DNA of 64,000 nucleotides, taken from positions 558,001-622,000 of the forward strand of contig OX365941.1 of assembly GCA_947243795.1 (NCBI GenBank). Direction: 5' to 3'. This DNA is from Saccharomyces uvarum (lineage: Eukaryota > Ascomycota > Saccharomycetes > Saccharomycetales > Saccharomycetaceae). Positions 29,928 to 41,680 of this stretch are shown here, one piece after another; the stretch's first letter is position 1; each line of letters opens with the position of its first letter. Under the pieces are notes generated by a model. The model was not told the origin of the DNA. It ran no database searches and saw nothing but the letters and a program-made list of their open reading frames with translations. Both the position numbers and the translations under genes were made by a program.

Positions 29928-32834
29928 TTAGTTTTCTTCTTTTGCAGGACTATCTTCTTGAGTTACTGGAGAATCTAATCTTCTCCCAAGCTCTTCATCA
30001 ATCGAGCACATTGAAATAGAATCGGCCAAGAATGCCTCTTTAGCCATAAAGTCGAAATGACCAACCAAAAGCTCCATGTCACGTTCAGTATTTACAGATA
30101 CCGCTTCGTAATTTTCAGGATACACCAGCGCAGTCTTGCCGTCATCAATAATTAAATATTGAGGTTTAACCACTAACGTATGCTTTAAATGTGGTTCGAA
30201 GAATCTCTTTAAATCATCGACACCATTTCCGTTTACAAGCCTGTGAACTATAATCCCGTTGTTCTTGGCCAGCTCTACTTTTGGTTCCGCATCCCGAACT
30301 TCGAAGTTGATTAGTTTCGCTGTGGTACGTGCTTGAAATTCTTGTATTTTGCGTTCTTTCTGCAACTCTTTGAAGGATTCATATAGTGGGAAAGCTTCTG
30401 CCAATGATAAAATCGGTCTACTGCTTTTGTTGTCATCTTCCTTCTTGATAAATACAGATCTCATGGGTTCTCTATCTTGAGATTCAGAATATAGGTTATA
30501 AGATTTCACCAATTCACGAATAAAATGACGCTGAGGAGGCCTCATGGGCTTGAAATGCAAACTAGAACGTGCTCTATCGCTCATTAACTTATTGACAATA
30601 TTCTCGATTTGTAAACACCACCCTTCTTGCTTTGCATACACTGATAATACTGTCTCAGTGAATGGCAACTGAAGTTCTTCAAATGTTGTAGCAACAGATA
30701 CCAGCTTTTTTAAAGTATCCAGTTCATTGTTAGTTGACTCGTTAGATTCTTCGCTAATACCAAACGCTTCTCTCAATTCCTTTAGACGTTTTAAAGCTTC
30801 ACATTCTTCATTACAGTCTAATTGAGAAGCTTCAGTTACGCTAACTGCATTACTTTTTGCACCACATGCGACTTTCTTTTCTATTCTACCGCATTTGCAA
30901 GTAAGTTTCACTAATGAGGCACAAGGTAAATCGGGACATTCACTCCTACCATGACACGGCTTAGGGCATGCGTGGTCACAATTTAGCCTTTTCTGTCTAC
31001 AGATTTGCTTGCAAACCTTTTGGCAGTTTTCTGGTAAATGGCATGCCTTTTGACAAGTATGATGACAGCCGGACAATGGTTTCCCACATGTTGTACCACA
31101 TGATACATCTGTTTGGAAACAAACTGTCCTCACTTTATCTTTTTTCCCACATTTACAAGGTTTGAAAACAGTCTCCGTACATGGTGGACAAGCTAGATCT
31201 AAAGGATGACAGGTATGTGGCATTGGCTTGTGTCCACACTCGGATTCACCACGCACAACTTTGATACATGCGTGCTCACACAGTGGTAGCTTAGTGCCAC
31301 AACGTACGGGTGCCGGAATAACTGTTTTGCCACACGGGCAAACTAAATCGTTCGAATCACTCTCCAAACAAGGTGAGCATTTTCCGGGATGACATTTTCT
31401 CTGACATTTATGAATTCCACAGGATAAAGTCAGATTGCATGACTTTAAACATATATGCTGCGCTTCCACAAGAGATTCATCCATCAAATCCTGCGATCTA
31501 AATATACTTTTCTTTCTTTCTAGTGCCGATGGCCTACCACTACAACATCTATCAATACATTTGTGTCTGCGGCATGACATCAGCGACTCACATTTTATAT
31601 TGCAATGTGGCTTTTCCTGAAATCCACAAGGAACTAAAAATGTGCTTTGCTCACATGCACATTTGACACTATCAGTTTGTAAGCAGGGATCCATACAGGC
31701 ACCATCGTGGCAAGTGAAGGGACAAGAATGCTTACCACACTTTAATGGTTTGGAGCATCTTGAACTACATGTCGGTATTGGATCAGTACAATGTTTACGA
31801 GGCTTGGTGAGCTCTTCCAAGGCTGTCCGACCACAGGGGCATGTCTTCAATAGACTAGGTAAAAACGGGCAAGTTTGCTTACCATTGACTGTAGGGGGGC
31901 TTATGCAAGGTTCTATAAAGGAATGTTTATGACATGCATAGTCAACAGTTCTAATGTCCTTACAAGCAAACACACCTATCCACTCATTTCCATTTTCGTC
32001 CTTTGAGGATCTACCAGATTTTGGGAAGTTTATCTCACAACATTTCATACTATCTTTAGAATGGATTCCGCAATAGCATTTTATCCAGTCCTTTGCACTA
32101 TCTTTACTCGTAACTAATTCTGGACATGGCCCACATAAACCTGAATGGCATTTTTTTCTACATTTGTGAATACCGCAAGATAGAGGCAGTCCACATTCTT
32201 CTTGACAATCAAAATATTTTTTCATAGCTTTAGACTGATAGCAAAAGATGCTTTTTGAATGCTTACCACAGTGACACTTAATCTCGACCATTCTTGTACA
32301 TTCTGGATGCGGCCCTAAATGACAAATCTTGGAGCAGCCATGGACACAAGTAGGAGCATTACAAGTTTGTCCACATGAGTTAGGATCTAGTGGGTTGTGG
32401 TCCGGATTGACAACTTTGCCACACCAACATGTCGGCCTGTTCCTTGTCGGAACTTTTTTGCCAATGTGATAACAGTTTGGACATTTCCATATCTTATCCA
32501 CGGTCTTTTCCGTTGACTTTAAAGCCCATTCCCTTATGCAGGCGTAATCAAATACTCTATAACATTTATTACAGGCAAACATCTGACAAGTGTAATCCAT
32601 CTCCACCGTACAAATCATACAAATATACGAGTCACCCTTGCCAATTTCTTGAATGGCACGCTCATAATACTGCATATCATCATCACTTTCTTCTTCTGAA
32701 TCATAGGTGCTAGATTGCTCGTGGCTAACTTCCACGCCAGAGACATGCTCATCATTTAAGCAATGTTCATGAACGTCACTATCGTTTTGACTCTGCTCCA
32801 AATCAAGAGATCCTCGTTCATTCGTTTGCAACAT
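29928..32834 (-). CDS. FAP1: NF-X1-type zinc-finger protein, Fpr1-associated
   Basis: 968 residues (S. cerevisiae 965). An acidic N-terminus is followed by a RING-like domain at about 73-122 (CMICTVEM...CPNC), then a long array of cysteine-rich NF-X1 zinc repeats (about 137-680, with recurring CGxHxCxxxCHxGxCxxC units), and a C-terminal R3H-like region (about 770-830). Known in S. cerevisiae: Fap1 binds the FKBP12 protein Fpr1, and extra Fap1 gives rapamycin resistance; homologous to human NFX1. The RING suggests possible ubiquitin-ligase activity, which is inference. The gene is upstream of EFM6 on the same strand. Confidence 0.97.
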   Translation of the reverse strand: MLQTNERGSLDLEQSQNDSDVHEHCLNDEHVSGVEVSHEQSSTYDSEEESDDDMQYYERAIQEIGKGDSYICMICTVEMDYTCQMFACNKCYRVFDYACIREWALKSTEKTVDKIWKCPNCYHIGKKVPTRNRPTCWCGKVVNPDHNPLDPNSCGQTCNAPTCVHGCSKICHLGPHPECTRMVEIKCHCGKHSKSIFCYQSKAMKKYFDCQEECGLPLSCGIHKCRKKCHSGLCGPCPELVTSKDSAKDWIKCYCGIHSKDSMKCCEINFPKSGRSSKDENGNEWIGVFACKDIRTVDYACHKHSFIEPCISPPTVNGKQTCPFLPSLLKTCPCGRTALEELTKPRKHCTDPIPTCSSRCSKPLKCGKHSCPFTCHDGACMDPCLQTDSVKCACEQSTFLVPCGFQEKPHCNIKCESLMSCRRHKCIDRCCSGRPSALERKKSIFRSQDLMDESLVEAQHICLKSCNLTLSCGIHKCQRKCHPGKCSPCLESDSNDLVCPCGKTVIPAPVRCGTKLPLCEHACIKVVRGESECGHKPMPHTCHPLDLACPPCTETVFKPCKCGKKDKVRTVCFQTDVSCGTTCGKPLSGCHHTCQKACHLPENCQKVCKQICRQKRLNCDHACPKPCHGRSECPDLPCASLVKLTCKCGRIEKKVACGAKSNAVSVTEASQLDCNEECEALKRLKELREAFGISEESNESTNNELDTLKKLVSVATTFEELQLPFTETVLSVYAKQEGWCLQIENIVNKLMSDRARSSLHFKPMRPPQRHFIRELVKSYNLYSESQDREPMRSVFIKKEDDNKSSRPILSLAEAFPLYESFKELQKERKIQEFQARTTAKLINFEVRDAEPKVELAKNNGIIVHRLVNGNGVDDLKRFFEPHLKHTLVVKPQYLIIDDGKTALVYPENYEAVSVNTERDMELLVGHFDFMAKEAFLADSISMCSIDEELGRRLDSPVTQEDSPAKEEN

Positions 32835-32967
32835 CCCACAACCGGAAAACTGTGATAAAATAGCCCTTTCTGTGTCGTTTGCTTGCTTATTGCTTCCAAG
32901 AACTGGAACTTTTCAGATTTGCTGTCTTTCCATACAACTCATCGATAATTTTTCACTGTACGCTCTA

Positions 32968-32974
32968 TTACCCG
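32968..32974 (+). promoter_or_regulatory. Reb1-type site between RCM1 and FAP1
   Basis: TTACCCG, the Reb1 core, in the 256-bp gap between the RCM1 stop and the FAP1 start, 134 bp upstream of FAP1. Reb1 can both open promoters and stop read-through from the upstream gene on the same strand. Confidence 0.5.
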
Positions 32975-33090
32975 AAGACCTTCTTTATGAAGCCGCCAAG
33001 TCTTCCCAAAAATGAAATCTTTCCAGTACTAATCGACAAATGCAATAAAGTTAACATATACAAATATACAGATACACAGACCTCAAGAGC

Positions 33091-34563
33091 TTATTCCCTC
33101 ACAAAGCAAACGGTAAAGAAGCCAATACCACCATCTTCTTTCGGTAGAGCTCTAATGCAACCTTCAGCGAGTTGTTGTGGGTCATGGGAGCTTCCATCCC
33201 TGAAGACCTCTTCGAATTCTTCTACTTTGCCTCGCCTAGGCCAAGAGGGAACAACTTCAGTTCTTGATGCTACCTTCCAACCCCATTCTTGAACGACCTT
33301 ATCCAGTAGAAGGTCTATCACAACACGTTCATTTTCTTCCGCATGAATGGAACATGTACTGTATACTATTTTTTTAGCACCTGGGAAACTCATTGCGTGT
33401 TTCACCATCTGGAACTGAAATGAGCTCAATTTTGCTAGTCTTGTCTGCAGTTCTTCTTTTGCCATAAACTCCTCTTGCTCATCTGGTACAGCATCATCTT
33501 CATCATCCTTTTCATCAATTTTCCTTCTATTAAGCGAATCGAAAAACTTACGACCGAATATACCACTACCAGAGCAACTTGGATCTACAATAAAACCAGT
33601 GACACCCTTGCATTTTTCTGGAGTAGCCAATTTTGTAAAATCACCCACATTGACATCAATGTTAGAAGAACAGCCAGCTACCTTTATCATTTTCTGTAAA
33701 ATCTTTGCTCTTTCGGGATCCTTTTCAAAAGCATATATTTGAATCTTCTTGTCCTTTGGTGGTTCGGAGAATATATAGGAGGCTGTATGAGTTGTCTTAT
33801 TACCTGGAGCAGAACATGCATCTATGACAATATCGTTACTCCCCGGATGCAAGATGTGAGCTGGGAAACAAGAAGCACGATCTTGAATAATGATCTTCCC
33901 ATGCTTATACAATTCGTGCGCTGTAATTTTGTCTGTTGGATGAATACCAAACAAATTAGGTATATATTCATCATAATAGATAGAGCCGGGTACTAACTCA
34001 GACCAATTGTCCACCTTCTGAGTAAATTTCTTTTTCAGTTCGGCTAATACAGGTTCTGTGTTCCCATCTGGATGGCACTTCAAAGGATTAATCCTAATCC
34101 ATCTAACAGGTGGAAGATCATTGACAATGTCTTCACTTAGAACTAACTCAGATAAGTCTCTTACTTTCAATTTCAACTTCAATTTGACCATTTCGCTATG
34201 CAATGGACTCTTGAACTTCAGTACGTATTCTTTGATGGGATGCTTACCCATCTGAATTCTTTTTTGCTTAGAGAGTAACAAATCATGGCACAGTAATAAC
34301 AATGTTAATCTTGAAAAAAGAGGTTTGCCCTTTTTCTTAGGAATTTCCTCCAATATGCGTGCTTTCTTCATCACTTTTTCCAAATATGGCTTATATTTCC
34401 AGCACGAATCGAGCACAGCATAAATGTGTTTTGGATTACTTTTCAACTTGTACCTTTTACAGCTCTTTAGCACTAGCGTCTGCATAGAACCAGAAATTCT
34501 CACCTTCGCAGCCTCCTTCTCAATATCTTCTAGTACCCATGTTGCATCCCTGTAGAAATTCAT
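33091..34563 (-). CDS. RCM1: 25S rRNA m5C methyltransferase (NOP2/Sun family)
   Basis: 490 residues, the same as S. cerevisiae Rcm1. Seen: SAM-binding motif [10 protein letters not shown] (about 250-259), DPSCSGSG with C330 (motif IV) and VYSTCSIH with C404 (motif VI); these two cysteines are the catalytic pair of the family. Known role: methylates C2278 of 25S rRNA in the nucleolus during large-subunit maturation; homologous to human NSUN5. It is divergent from HDA1 over 315 bp. Confidence 0.97.
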   Translation of the reverse strand: MNFYRDATWVLEDIEKEAAKVRISGSMQTLVLKSCKRYKLKSNPKHIYAVLDSCWKYKPYLEKVMKKARILEEIPKKKGKPLFSRLTLLLLCHDLLLSKQKRIQMGKHPIKEYVLKFKSPLHSEMVKLKLKLKVRDLSELVLSEDIVNDLPPVRWIRINPLKCHPDGNTEPVLAELKKKFTQKVDNWSELVPGSIYYDEYIPNLFGIHPTDKITAHELYKHGKIIIQDRASCFPAHILHPGSNDIVIDACSAPGNKTTHTASYIFSEPPKDKKIQIYAFEKDPERAKILQKMIKVAGCSSNIDVNVGDFTKLATPEKCKGVTGFIVDPSCSGSGIFGRKFFDSLNRRKIDEKDDEDDAVPDEQEEFMAKEELQTRLAKLSSFQFQMVKHAMSFPGAKKIVYSTCSIHAEENERVVIDLLLDKVVQEWGWKVASRTEVVPSWPRRGKVEEFEEVFRDGSSHDPQQLAEGCIRALPKEDGGIGFFTVCFVRE

Positions 34564-34878
34564 CTTTCCTTACCTCCGACTTCCTAAGCAATGTCCGATA
34601 AAGAATCAACTCTTCTTTAAACCTCATCGAACTTATCACGTCAATTTTTTTTTCACTTGTCACTTTCTCCCGCGCCGTTTGGAAATCTCGAGGAAATGAT
34701 TCTTTCCAATTCAATCAGGTCACTAAATAGGTAAATATAGCTAAGAAAAAAGAATACACAGCTTTTCCTCTGTAGAAGGAAATTTCATTTATCATTTAGT
34801 GTTCTGATATTTGGAGTTTATTTTCGATATTAGTAAAGAAAAAAAGGAGACGCAGAAGGCGATATTACATCGGACACC
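34564..34878. promoter_or_regulatory. Divergent RCM1 / HDA1 promoter
   Basis: 315 bp between the two start codons, with A/T tracts on both sides. No consensus site that I would name with confidence; the 64-codon ORF reaching into RCM1 is a chance frame. Confidence 0.5.
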
Positions 34879-36999
34879 ATGGACTCGGCAACCGTTAAGA
34901 ATGAAGTACTGGAAACTCCAGACCAAGAATTAAAACATAAGCTGGAAGGGATGAAAGAGGAGCAAAATAATCTATCTACTACATCCAAGAATAAAAGGCA
35001 GGTGATCGTTCCCGCGTGCACGCCAAAACTCCACTATACACCACTAAGGACTGGTCTTTGTTACGATGTTAGAATGAGATATCATGCAAAGATTTTCACC
35101 TCGTACTTCGAGTACATCGACCCACATCCGGAAGACCCAAGAAGAATATACCGTATATATAAAATACTGGCAGAGAATGGCCTGATTAATGATCCAACTT
35201 TGAGTGGTGTTGATGACCTTGGTGACTTAATGTTAAAGATACCTGTCAGAGCCGCAACTTCCGAAGAAATCCTGGAAGTTCATACAAAGGAACATTTAGA
35301 GTTCATCGAAAGCACGGAGAAGATGAGTCGAGAACAGCTGTTAAAAGAGACTGAAAAAGGTGATTCCGTATACTTCAATAATGATTCCTACGCAAGTGCT
35401 AGGTTACCTTGTGGTGGTGCAATTGAGGCATGTAAGGCAGTTGTTGAGGGGCGTGTAAAGAATTCTTTAGCCGTGGTGAGGCCACCTGGCCATCACGCTG
35501 AGCCTCAAGCTGCAGGCGGTTTTTGCCTTTTCAGTAATGTTGCCGTCGCAGCAAAGAACATCTTGAAGAATTATCCTGAAAGTGTAAGAAGAATAATGAT
35601 TTTAGACTGGGACATTCATCACGGTAATGGTACTCAAAAATCATTCTATCAAGATGACCAGGTACTGTACATCTCATTACACAGATTTGAAATTGGTAAG
35701 TACTATCCTGGAACCATTCAAGGTCAGTATGATCAAACTGGTGAGGGTGAAGGTGAAGGATTTAATTGTAACATTACTTGGCCTGTGGGCGGTGTTGGTG
35801 ACGCTGAATACATGTGGGCATTTGAACAAGTAGTAATGCCAATGGGGAGAGAATTTAAACCTGACCTGGTAATTATATCATCTGGGTTTGATGCTGCAGA
35901 TGGTGATACTATCGGACAGTGCCACGTCACTCCAAGCTGTTATGGTCACATGACACACATGCTAAAGTCTTTAGCCAGAGGTAATCTCTGCGTAGTTCTT
36001 GAGGGTGGTTATAATTTGGATGCAATCGCGATAAGCGCTTTGAGTGTTGCAAAAGTGTTAATAGGGGAACCTCCTGATGAATTACCTGATCCTCTAAGTG
36101 ATCCTAAACCCGAAGTCATAGAAATGATAGATAAAGTAATTCGTTTACAGTCCAAATATTGGAACTGTTTTAGAAGGAGACACGCAAACTCTGGTTGTAA
36201 TTTTAATGAACCCATTAATGACTCAATAATATCGAAGAATTTTCCTTTACAAAAGGCTATTCGTCAACAGCAGCTGCATTATTTAAGTGACGAATTCAAT
36301 TTCGTCACTTTGCCATTGATAAACATGGAACTACCAGACAACATTGTATTATGTACTCCGAATGTTTCCGAATCAAGTACTTTACTGGTTGTTGTTCATG
36401 ATACTTCCGACGTTTGGGCCAAGAGAAACGTTATATCTGGTACAATTGACCTGTCTTCGTCAGTTGTCATCGATAATTGTTTAGACTTCATCAAATGGGG
36501 CTTAGATAGGAAATACGGCATCATTGACGTAAATATACCCCTGACTTTGTTCGAAGCTGACAATTATTCAGGAATGATTACTTCTCAAGAAGTGTTAATA
36601 TATTTATGGGATAACTATATTAAGTACTTCCCAGCCGTTGCTAAAATTGCATATATTGGGATAGGGGATTCTTACTCAGGTATTGTACATCTATTAGGCC
36701 ACAGAGATACCAGAGCCGTGACCAAAACAGTAATCAATTTTCTGGGAGACAAGCAATTAAAACCGTTGGTTCCTTTGGTCGATGAAACATTAAGTGAATG
36801 GTACTTTAAGAATTCTCTAGTATTTACCAACAATAGCCACCAATGTTGGAAAGAAAATGAAAGTAGAAAACCAAGAAAGAAATTTGGCAGAGTTTTAAGA
36901 TGTGATACTGACGGATTAAGCAATACAGTTGAAGAGAGGTTTGAAGAGGCAACAGATTTCATACTAGATTCGTTTGAAGAGTGGAGTGACGAAGAATGA
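34879..36999 (+). CDS. HDA1: Class II histone deacetylase
   Basis: 706 residues, identical in length to S. cerevisiae Hda1. The zinc-dependent deacetylase domain covers about 60-395, with PPGHHAEPQAAGGF (H205, H206), LDWDIHHGNGTQ (metal-binding D245 and H247) and SSGFDAADGD (metal-binding Asp). The C-terminal Arb2-type domain lies at about 450-690. Known role: catalytic subunit of the Hda1-Hda2-Hda3 complex, which deacetylates H3 and H2B and represses transcription with Tup1. The ATG at 34879 is preceded by CACC, a good yeast context. Confidence 0.98.
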   Translation: MDSATVKNEVLETPDQELKHKLEGMKEEQNNLSTTSKNKRQVIVPACTPKLHYTPLRTGLCYDVRMRYHAKIFTSYFEYIDPHPEDPRRIYRIYKILAENGLINDPTLSGVDDLGDLMLKIPVRAATSEEILEVHTKEHLEFIESTEKMSREQLLKETEKGDSVYFNNDSYASARLPCGGAIEACKAVVEGRVKNSLAVVRPPGHHAEPQAAGGFCLFSNVAVAAKNILKNYPESVRRIMILDWDIHHGNGTQKSFYQDDQVLYISLHRFEIGKYYPGTIQGQYDQTGEGEGEGFNCNITWPVGGVGDAEYMWAFEQVVMPMGREFKPDLVIISSGFDAADGDTIGQCHVTPSCYGHMTHMLKSLARGNLCVVLEGGYNLDAIAISALSVAKVLIGEPPDELPDPLSDPKPEVIEMIDKVIRLQSKYWNCFRRRHANSGCNFNEPINDSIISKNFPLQKAIRQQQLHYLSDEFNFVTLPLINMELPDNIVLCTPNVSESSTLLVVVHDTSDVWAKRNVISGTIDLSSSVVIDNCLDFIKWGLDRKYGIIDVNIPLTLFEADNYSGMITSQEVLIYLWDNYIKYFPAVAKIAYIGIGDSYSGIVHLLGHRDTRAVTKTVINFLGDKQLKPLVPLVDETLSEWYFKNSLVFTNNSHQCWKENESRKPRKKFGRVLRCDTDGLSNTVEERFEEATDFILDSFEEWSDEE

Positions 37000-37325
37000 G
37001 TAAAGAATAGGCATTTTGGTTTTTTCCTGATCCGTTCCATCTTGGCCATTCTTTGCGTTTAATGAAATTAAAACTTAATAAATATTGTCTTAACATCGAT
37101 TATATAGTTCGCCCTATTTATAGCAGGAAAAAGAAATGAAACTGGTGAATAATTCTATGTTATGCACAGGAGAACAGGAAACTGAGTAATTATGAAAAAA
37201 ATGAAAAATTTGGAATAGAAATATACATTAAATGTCGATGTGTGTATATATGACTCCTCGAGTCGATCGATTTTTTTGTCAACTTCTCTCCACGAGTTTT
37301 ATCCAGTTTTATAAAACCAATTTAT
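37000..37325. other. Convergent 3' region HDA1 / ARK1
   Basis: 326 bp of AT-rich sequence with both 3' untranslated regions. Nothing else seen. Confidence 0.5.
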
Positions 37326-39209
37326 TCATTTCTCCGAAGACAATCTTTGACCCGCCAAAAACGACGGTTTTGGAGGTGGTTTAGGCTTTAGGTGGAAAGG
37401 CTTGGGCGGAGGAATTGGCTTGGCTTTCTTCTCTTTCAAAGCTGGGGCTCTTGATATTGATGCTATTGGCTTATCTGGACCCTCATCTTCTGTTGCCTTC
37501 GCTGTGGACTTCTTTCTAGCGTTGAATGACTCCTCTGAAGAATTGAGTAGGTTTATCATACGCTGTTGAATGGAGTTTTTCAAATCTTGTTTAGATACGC
37601 TCACGCCATCTTTTACCGGTCGATTACTCTTTGAATCACTCGGAAGACTGTCTTTGCCGCCGTCAATGATACTAACGAATGCCGTCTCAGGTAGACTTTG
37701 GCGTTTAGATTTTATTATTGCAGGCGTAGGAGCGGAGCTACTTCCTGGAGAACTTGATGAGGTAAGAGATGCTTTTACGGATTCTCCCCTTTTAGCGTTT
37801 TCATGAGTAGAGTAAGAACCTAGAGATCGAGTTTTCTTTAATTCATCGACGTCTCCTGTATAGGATTCATCTGAAGAGGATGAAGAATCATTGTCTTGAG
37901 GAATTATGTTTGGCAGGGATAAATTTATGGGATCGCTTAGCCTGAAGCTATGTGCTTCTGAATCAATCGCCTGCTTTAACTTAGTCGCGGAATTTGAATT
38001 GGGTTGGTTAAAATTGTTCGGGGCATTACACACTCCTGTTTCAAATACTGATGGACTCCTCGTCAAACTGCCTGAAGCAGCATAAATAAATGCTTGAGAT
38101 TTTTCTCTAGTTGGGAGTGATTGCGCTGTTCTTACATTAGCAGGCATACTAAATTGGAAGTTCGGGTCCGGCATCGAATTTTTGATAATTGAGCGGGAAT
38201 TTAAGCTTTGAATATTTTGCGTGGCGGAATTTTGATGGAGCTCCATCAAACTCAAATGATTGCTAGGTCTTTGTACCGTTTGTATGTCTCTTATTGGATA
38301 TGGGGCATTTTGCATGTTTGTTATTTGCTTTAATAGCTGGAAAACGTTAGGCCTTTGGGAAGGATTCTGTGCCAATAGTTTGCATATCAAATTCCGCAAC
38401 TGCTCACCATAATCTGGGTACAATAGAAATTCAAATTGTCCGTTTAATATGGCTGGCTCACCGCCTTTTTCAAACGGTGTTGTGTAATAACAAAGCTTAT
38501 ATAGTAAAATACCCAGGGCCCATATATCAGATTTTTCATCTATGGGCAGACCACGGAATATGTCAACCATTTCTGGTGACCGATATTGTGCCGTTGTATT
38601 TTTTAAAACGTCTTGCTCAACGTAAGATAGTTCTTGCGGATTCCTAGGAGGTCTTATAACACCGCACACGGAACCAAAATCACAAAGTTTATACTCATTC
38701 TTTGCTGAGATAAGAACGTTTTCTATTTTTATATCACGATGAATTAACGGAGGTTGTAGCGCATGCATAGCAGCAACTCCTTGCGTAACTTGGCACATTA
38801 TTTGCAGAATCTCAGATTCATGCAATCTGTTTTGCAACCTTGTATTCATAAAGTCGATGAGGCCACCCCTTTCACAATATTCCATCAAGACAAATACTTC
38901 ATATGAACCGTTATGTAAGGTAGCCTTAGCCGCATGAGAATCAATGTAAGACACAACATACCTGTTATTCCTCAACAACTTCATAGCGTCTACTTCCGCC
39001 CTCAAAGTGTTCAAGCTAGTCTTATCCGGAACAATAACTCTTTTCAAGCACGCAACATTTGAATTAGTATGAGGATCAGGTGGACTAATTAACGCGGAAT
39101 ATACTTGGGCAAACCCACCGCTTGTGAGATATTTGATGATTTCGACCTGATGCAATCCAACCGTTAGTTGTGTACCCACATTGTACGTACCGATTTGCGG
39201 TTGATTCAT
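37326..39209 (-). CDS. ARK1: Actin-regulating serine/threonine kinase (Ark/Prk family)
   Basis: 627 residues (S. cerevisiae 638). The kinase domain spans about 20-300: a glycine loop near 29-36 ([10 protein letters not shown]), catalytic HRD at 157-159, DFG at 177-179 and an APE-equivalent YRSPEM segment. The middle is low-complexity. The C-terminus carries KPIPPPKPF and KPKPPPKPS proline motifs, the Abp1 SH3-binding sites of this family. Known role: phosphorylates Pan1, Sla1 and other patch components on (L/I/V/M)xx(Q/N/T/S)xTG sites to end actin polymerisation during endocytosis; overlaps with Prk1. It is the last gene before the right repeat arm. Confidence 0.97.
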   Translation of the reverse strand: MNQPQIGTYNVGTQLTVGLHQVEIIKYLTSGGFAQVYSALISPPDPHTNSNVACLKRVIVPDKTSLNTLRAEVDAMKLLRNNRYVVSYIDSHAAKATLHNGSYEVFVLMEYCERGGLIDFMNTRLQNRLHESEILQIMCQVTQGVAAMHALQPPLIHRDIKIENVLISAKNEYKLCDFGSVCGVIRPPRNPQELSYVEQDVLKNTTAQYRSPEMVDIFRGLPIDEKSDIWALGILLYKLCYYTTPFEKGGEPAILNGQFEFLLYPDYGEQLRNLICKLLAQNPSQRPNVFQLLKQITNMQNAPYPIRDIQTVQRPSNHLSLMELHQNSATQNIQSLNSRSIIKNSMPDPNFQFSMPANVRTAQSLPTREKSQAFIYAASGSLTRSPSVFETGVCNAPNNFNQPNSNSATKLKQAIDSEAHSFRLSDPINLSLPNIIPQDNDSSSSSDESYTGDVDELKKTRSLGSYSTHENAKRGESVKASLTSSSSPGSSSAPTPAIIKSKRQSLPETAFVSIIDGGKDSLPSDSKSNRPVKDGVSVSKQDLKNSIQQRMINLLNSSEESFNARKKSTAKATEDEGPDKPIASISRAPALKEKKAKPIPPPKPFHLKPKPPPKPSFLAGQRLSSEK

Positions 39210-39873
39210 ATTAATTTACTTCACTGCTTAAAGTTACTTGTGATGAAGGAACGTTTTTCCTTAGTGGTAAGTACTGAAAAGCAAGAATAGAATCACCCAA
39301 AAAAAAAATGCCTTGTTACAGTGATAATGATTCAAATCTACCTCGTCTTCTTCTATAGCAAACCGAGCAATGGTTTCTTATTGCTAGTCTGATCTACCAA
39401 TAAGAATGTTTACAGAAGGACGAAGGCTTAAAATTTGGTCATTATTATTACGAGGCGAAAGGGCGCGATATGTAAACAACATAGCTCAGCCCGTAAATCA
39501 TAAAATGAAAAAAAACCTAAATAGATATTCAGCAACGTGGTCAGCAGTCATGCTCTATTACCCGTAAACGGATGTACAGTAATTACGATATCAGTGTATG
39601 CACTTCATGAGTACGGTAGTCTTCATTTTCGGGAAACTTCTAAGTAGAAGTGCCATATTTCAATATCGGATTACTGCACTTCTATATTCGATAAATTAGA
39701 AGGTTTGAAAAGATTGATATTAGATACTTTTTCCTTGAACGTGTCGTCTGGAGAACTATGAAAAAAAATTCTCTGACATCAAATAAACACCTTAAAAAAT
39801 GTAGAAAGAGCTAAGCTTTCTGTGTTCATCTCTAACCAGTTATGAAAGGTCATATACAATGTCATATAGATAA
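39210..39873. promoter_or_regulatory. ARK1 upstream region up to the right repeat arm
   Basis: 664 bp of unique sequence holding the ARK1 promoter and a Reb1-type site (39558-39564). No similarity to the sequence just inside the left arm was seen, so the repeat ends sharply at 39874. No gene supported. Confidence 0.5.
39558..39564 (+). promoter_or_regulatory. Reb1-type site
   Basis: TTACCCG, about 350 bp upstream of ARK1 and 310 bp from the inner end of the right repeat arm; it is in unique DNA, so it was not copied with the repeat. Confidence 0.45.
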
Positions 39874-40081
39874 TGACGCAAATACCCTCTACGCGGTCGA
39901 TATGGCAGGTTGTATCAGGGCTATACGCAAGCAAGACCATACGGGAGCAAGGAAACTCTCCAATCAGGACAGAAAGAAGTGCTTTAAAGAACAGACGTAT
40001 AGAAAGATACATGAATACAGAAAAGCGGCAGATATTATATACATAGAAGGGTAAGTTGCGTGTACGCCCGAGTGGCGCCGT

Positions 40082-40951
40082 CTATAACAGGCCTGAACTA
40101 TACATGTGTACACTCAGGAGCGTTTCGTTAGGTCGGTCCCTTGATGGGACCACGAAACCGTGCTTTTCCTTCTGCCAGCCCTCTCTGTTGATGGCTGACG
40201 CCAGCTTCATGACGCCGCTAAGAACCTCTACCGTATAGTCTCCAAAATGGGCGTATAGCTCGCTCACAATGGACATTCCTGACGGGATTTCCACCAACCC
40301 CAAACTGCTTACGGAAGCCGCATCTAAAGCAAAGACCCTGCCATGGCCATGGCCATGGCCACGGTGAGACAACGAACCGAGGGTGTGGCGGTCGAAACAT
40401 ATCTCAGTAGACAGAGCGTGAAACGGCACCATCGAATTTTCTCCCACGGTCATGACCAGACATTTCTGGCTGTTGGTTCCCTCGAATGGATATACCAGCG
40501 TCTGGGTGATGTCCATCTTGGTAAATGCTTTGCCGACTCCTTTCCCAATGACTCTGCCGACCATCTCCCCAAAGTCGAGTCTCACCATTCGTTCCATATC
40601 TGCATCGTTGGTCAGCTTGTAGTCTTGTAGATACTTCAGCAAGTAGCCCCATGCCGTGAGTAGCAAGACGATAAAGTTCAGTGTGCACGAGGTGATCTTC
40701 AAAGGGCCCTTCCACTTGAAGGGCGCGCAGTTGAATATGAACTGCATGGTCTGGATTATATTTGTTGCAGTGTTCAAAACGGTTTCTGCTTTGTTTGGAG
40801 GTAGCGGTGGGGCAGTGACAACGACGACGTCAGTCGTCGTCGAGGTGATGGTCCGCACGGTAGTGACGTCTATCGAGTGAGAAAACACGGTTAGCGAGCA
40901 TACCAGTGCAATAGCAAGGACGATGATCCTTGATTCTCTCGAGCAAAACAT
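40082..40951 (-). CDS. YNL019C: Predicted secreted or membrane protein of unknown function, YNL019C
   Basis: 289 residues, identical in amino acid sequence to the copy at 14414-15283: signal-type N-terminus, second hydrophobic segment at about 86-107, His-Gly run near 197-206. Only silent substitutions separate the two genes (for example T/C in Asn codon 115). Identity at silent sites points to recent gene conversion rather than purifying selection alone. It lies downstream of YNL018C, mirroring the left arm. Function unknown. Confidence 0.8.
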   Translation of the reverse strand: MFCSRESRIIVLAIALVCSLTVFSHSIDVTTVRTITSTTTDVVVVTAPPLPPNKAETVLNTATNIIQTMQFIFNCAPFKWKGPLKITSCTLNFIVLLLTAWGYLLKYLQDYKLTNDADMERMVRLDFGEMVGRVIGKGVGKAFTKMDITQTLVYPFEGTNSQKCLVMTVGENSMVPFHALSTEICFDRHTLGSLSHRGHGHGHGRVFALDAASVSSLGLVEIPSGMSIVSELYAHFGDYTVEVLSGVMKLASAINREGWQKEKHGFVVPSRDRPNETLLSVHMYSSGLL

Positions 40952-41680
40952 GTTTTTGTGTACGCTATTGATAGTAGGTAGGTAGAATAGCGTTGTTGTT
41001 TATTTGTTCTTTTCACGAGGGAAGGATAGGATAGGATGATGGCTCAAATAATTCGAGTACAAGGAGAATGAATGAACAAGTTATTCAAATATAGAGGGGA
41101 ACTGACCAGGAAAGCGATGCCCACTTTATGGTTTTTTTTGTTCCAGTGTGTCGCTTTTCAAAAGTTTTTCGATTTGCTTTGGGCTGTACACGTTTGGTGA
41201 CAGTGCAAGTTGGATCCGGATCCGGATCGAGATTCTTGGTCCCACCACAGCCAAGTCAAGATTGCGGTTGTTTCTGTGGCGGTTTCTCGAGCTGGTGAAA
41301 TATTTTAAGGGCCCACCGGTTATTTCGCGATGTAGATAAATACGCGCGCCACTCTCGAGAGGGCCCTTAAACCTTAATTCATCGATCGTAATAGCGCCGG
41401 AATATCCAGCACAAACCAGTCGCTAGAAGAGTGCATCGATAGCTGAGAGCACAAATGAAACGTGCACACGTATACCGGTCTTGTCAACTATGTTGTTTTA
41501 GCAGACTAGGTGCGGGTTGGCTTATAGTATGAAAACATATGTAACATCCGTTATAGAGAAAAGGTAAAAAACACCTGACAAAGTACGATGTGAGGTATAG
41601 TATGGTCTATAAAATGAAATGTGGGGGCGTGTACTCAAGATCGGTCACGTCAGTCCCACAAGGCTTCCCCGCTCTGCATC
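40952..41680. promoter_or_regulatory. YNL018C - YNL019C spacer (mirror of the left arm)
   Basis: 729 bp with the same palindromes and TTTAAGGGCCC inverted repeat as the left arm. Most of the substitutions I found between arms fall in this spacer or close to it (for example the changes near the AGACCGGTATAC segment). Confidence 0.6.
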